NCBI GenBank assembly: GCA_017479285.1
Contig: JAFVCL010000016.1
Coordinates: forward strand, 61,241-125,240
DNA: 64,000 nt
Source of the DNA: Lachnospiraceae bacterium
GTDB lineage: Bacteria; Bacillota; Clostridia; Lachnospirales; Lachnospiraceae
Reading direction: 5' to 3'
Below the pieces are notes generated by a model. It saw only the letters and a list, made by a program, of their open reading frames with translations, did not search any database and was not told where the DNA came from. The position numbers and the translations under genes were made by a program. Below, in pieces: positions 63,991 through 64,000 of this stretch. Position 1 is the first letter of the stretch. Every line of letters starts with the position of its first letter.

Positions 63991-64000
63991 ATAAACATAA

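Overview
The window looks like a chromosome segment of a Gram-positive, low-to-mid GC anaerobe of the Lachnospiraceae (Clostridia), plausibly a gut or rumen species. The support is the family content, not a marker gene: a stand-alone AICAR formyltransferase next to a PurO-type IMP cyclohydrolase, AddAB instead of RecBCD, a TPP-riboswitch-controlled ThiT/ThiN pair, DUF6106, DUF2225 and DUF6062-type proteins, a very large secreted GH43 enzyme, and strong AGGAGG-type ribosome binding sites. No rRNA, tRNA, CRISPR array or intact insertion sequence was seen.

Layout. 1-1.1 kb: the 3' end of a metal-ion ABC permease and a lipoprotein. 1.1-5.2 kb, minus strand: a transglutaminase-like lipoprotein followed by a reduced type II secretion/pseudopilin operon whose GspF gene carries a frameshift. 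5.2-16.4 kb: an accessory region built from one family of solute-binding-like lipoproteins (one full-length, one long but frameshifted, one miniature, one wreck), interrupted by an Rpn-like gene, a PPC-domain surface protein with a G9 tract inside a candidate promoter, and an AAA-ATPase/PD-(D/E)XK protein. Arrays of CTTA repeats with an exact 11-bp period lie beside three members of the lipoprotein family and suggest common control by an OmpR/PhoB-type regulator.

16.4-30 kb: housekeeping genes (RfbD, GuaB, a GGDEF-EAL protein, PurO, AICAR formyltransferase, a DHH phosphoesterase, GlnRS, DUF2225). 30.2-37.6 kb: addB-addA, with addB apparently leaderless. 37.7-40.4 kb: TPP riboswitch, a palindromic repeat block, thiT, thiN and a sirtuin. 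40.6-48.5 kb: a peptide ABC transporter with fused ATPases, a metallophosphoesterase, a two-repeat DUF1538 membrane protein and two PII-type genes, many joined by ATGA overlaps.

48.7-64 kb: a 1971-residue secreted GH43 protein with four lectin-like modules and a ten-unit Ser/Gly/Asp/Glu repeat, an EAL-PAS protein, a DUF2975/HTH/DUF4153 membrane operon with its own inverted-repeat operator, type III pantothenate kinase, a CAP-domain secreted protein that shares its C-terminal module with the 9-kb surface protein, a lipoprotein, and a convergent membrane protein. The last bases hold a promoter with a 17-bp palindrome whose gene lies outside the window.

The best candidates for something undescribed are the 11-bp-repeat lipoprotein regulon, the G9 promoter of the PPC surface protein, the palindromic block between the TPP riboswitch and thiT, and the DUF1538-PII module. 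All names come from reading translated sequence by eye; no database search was run.
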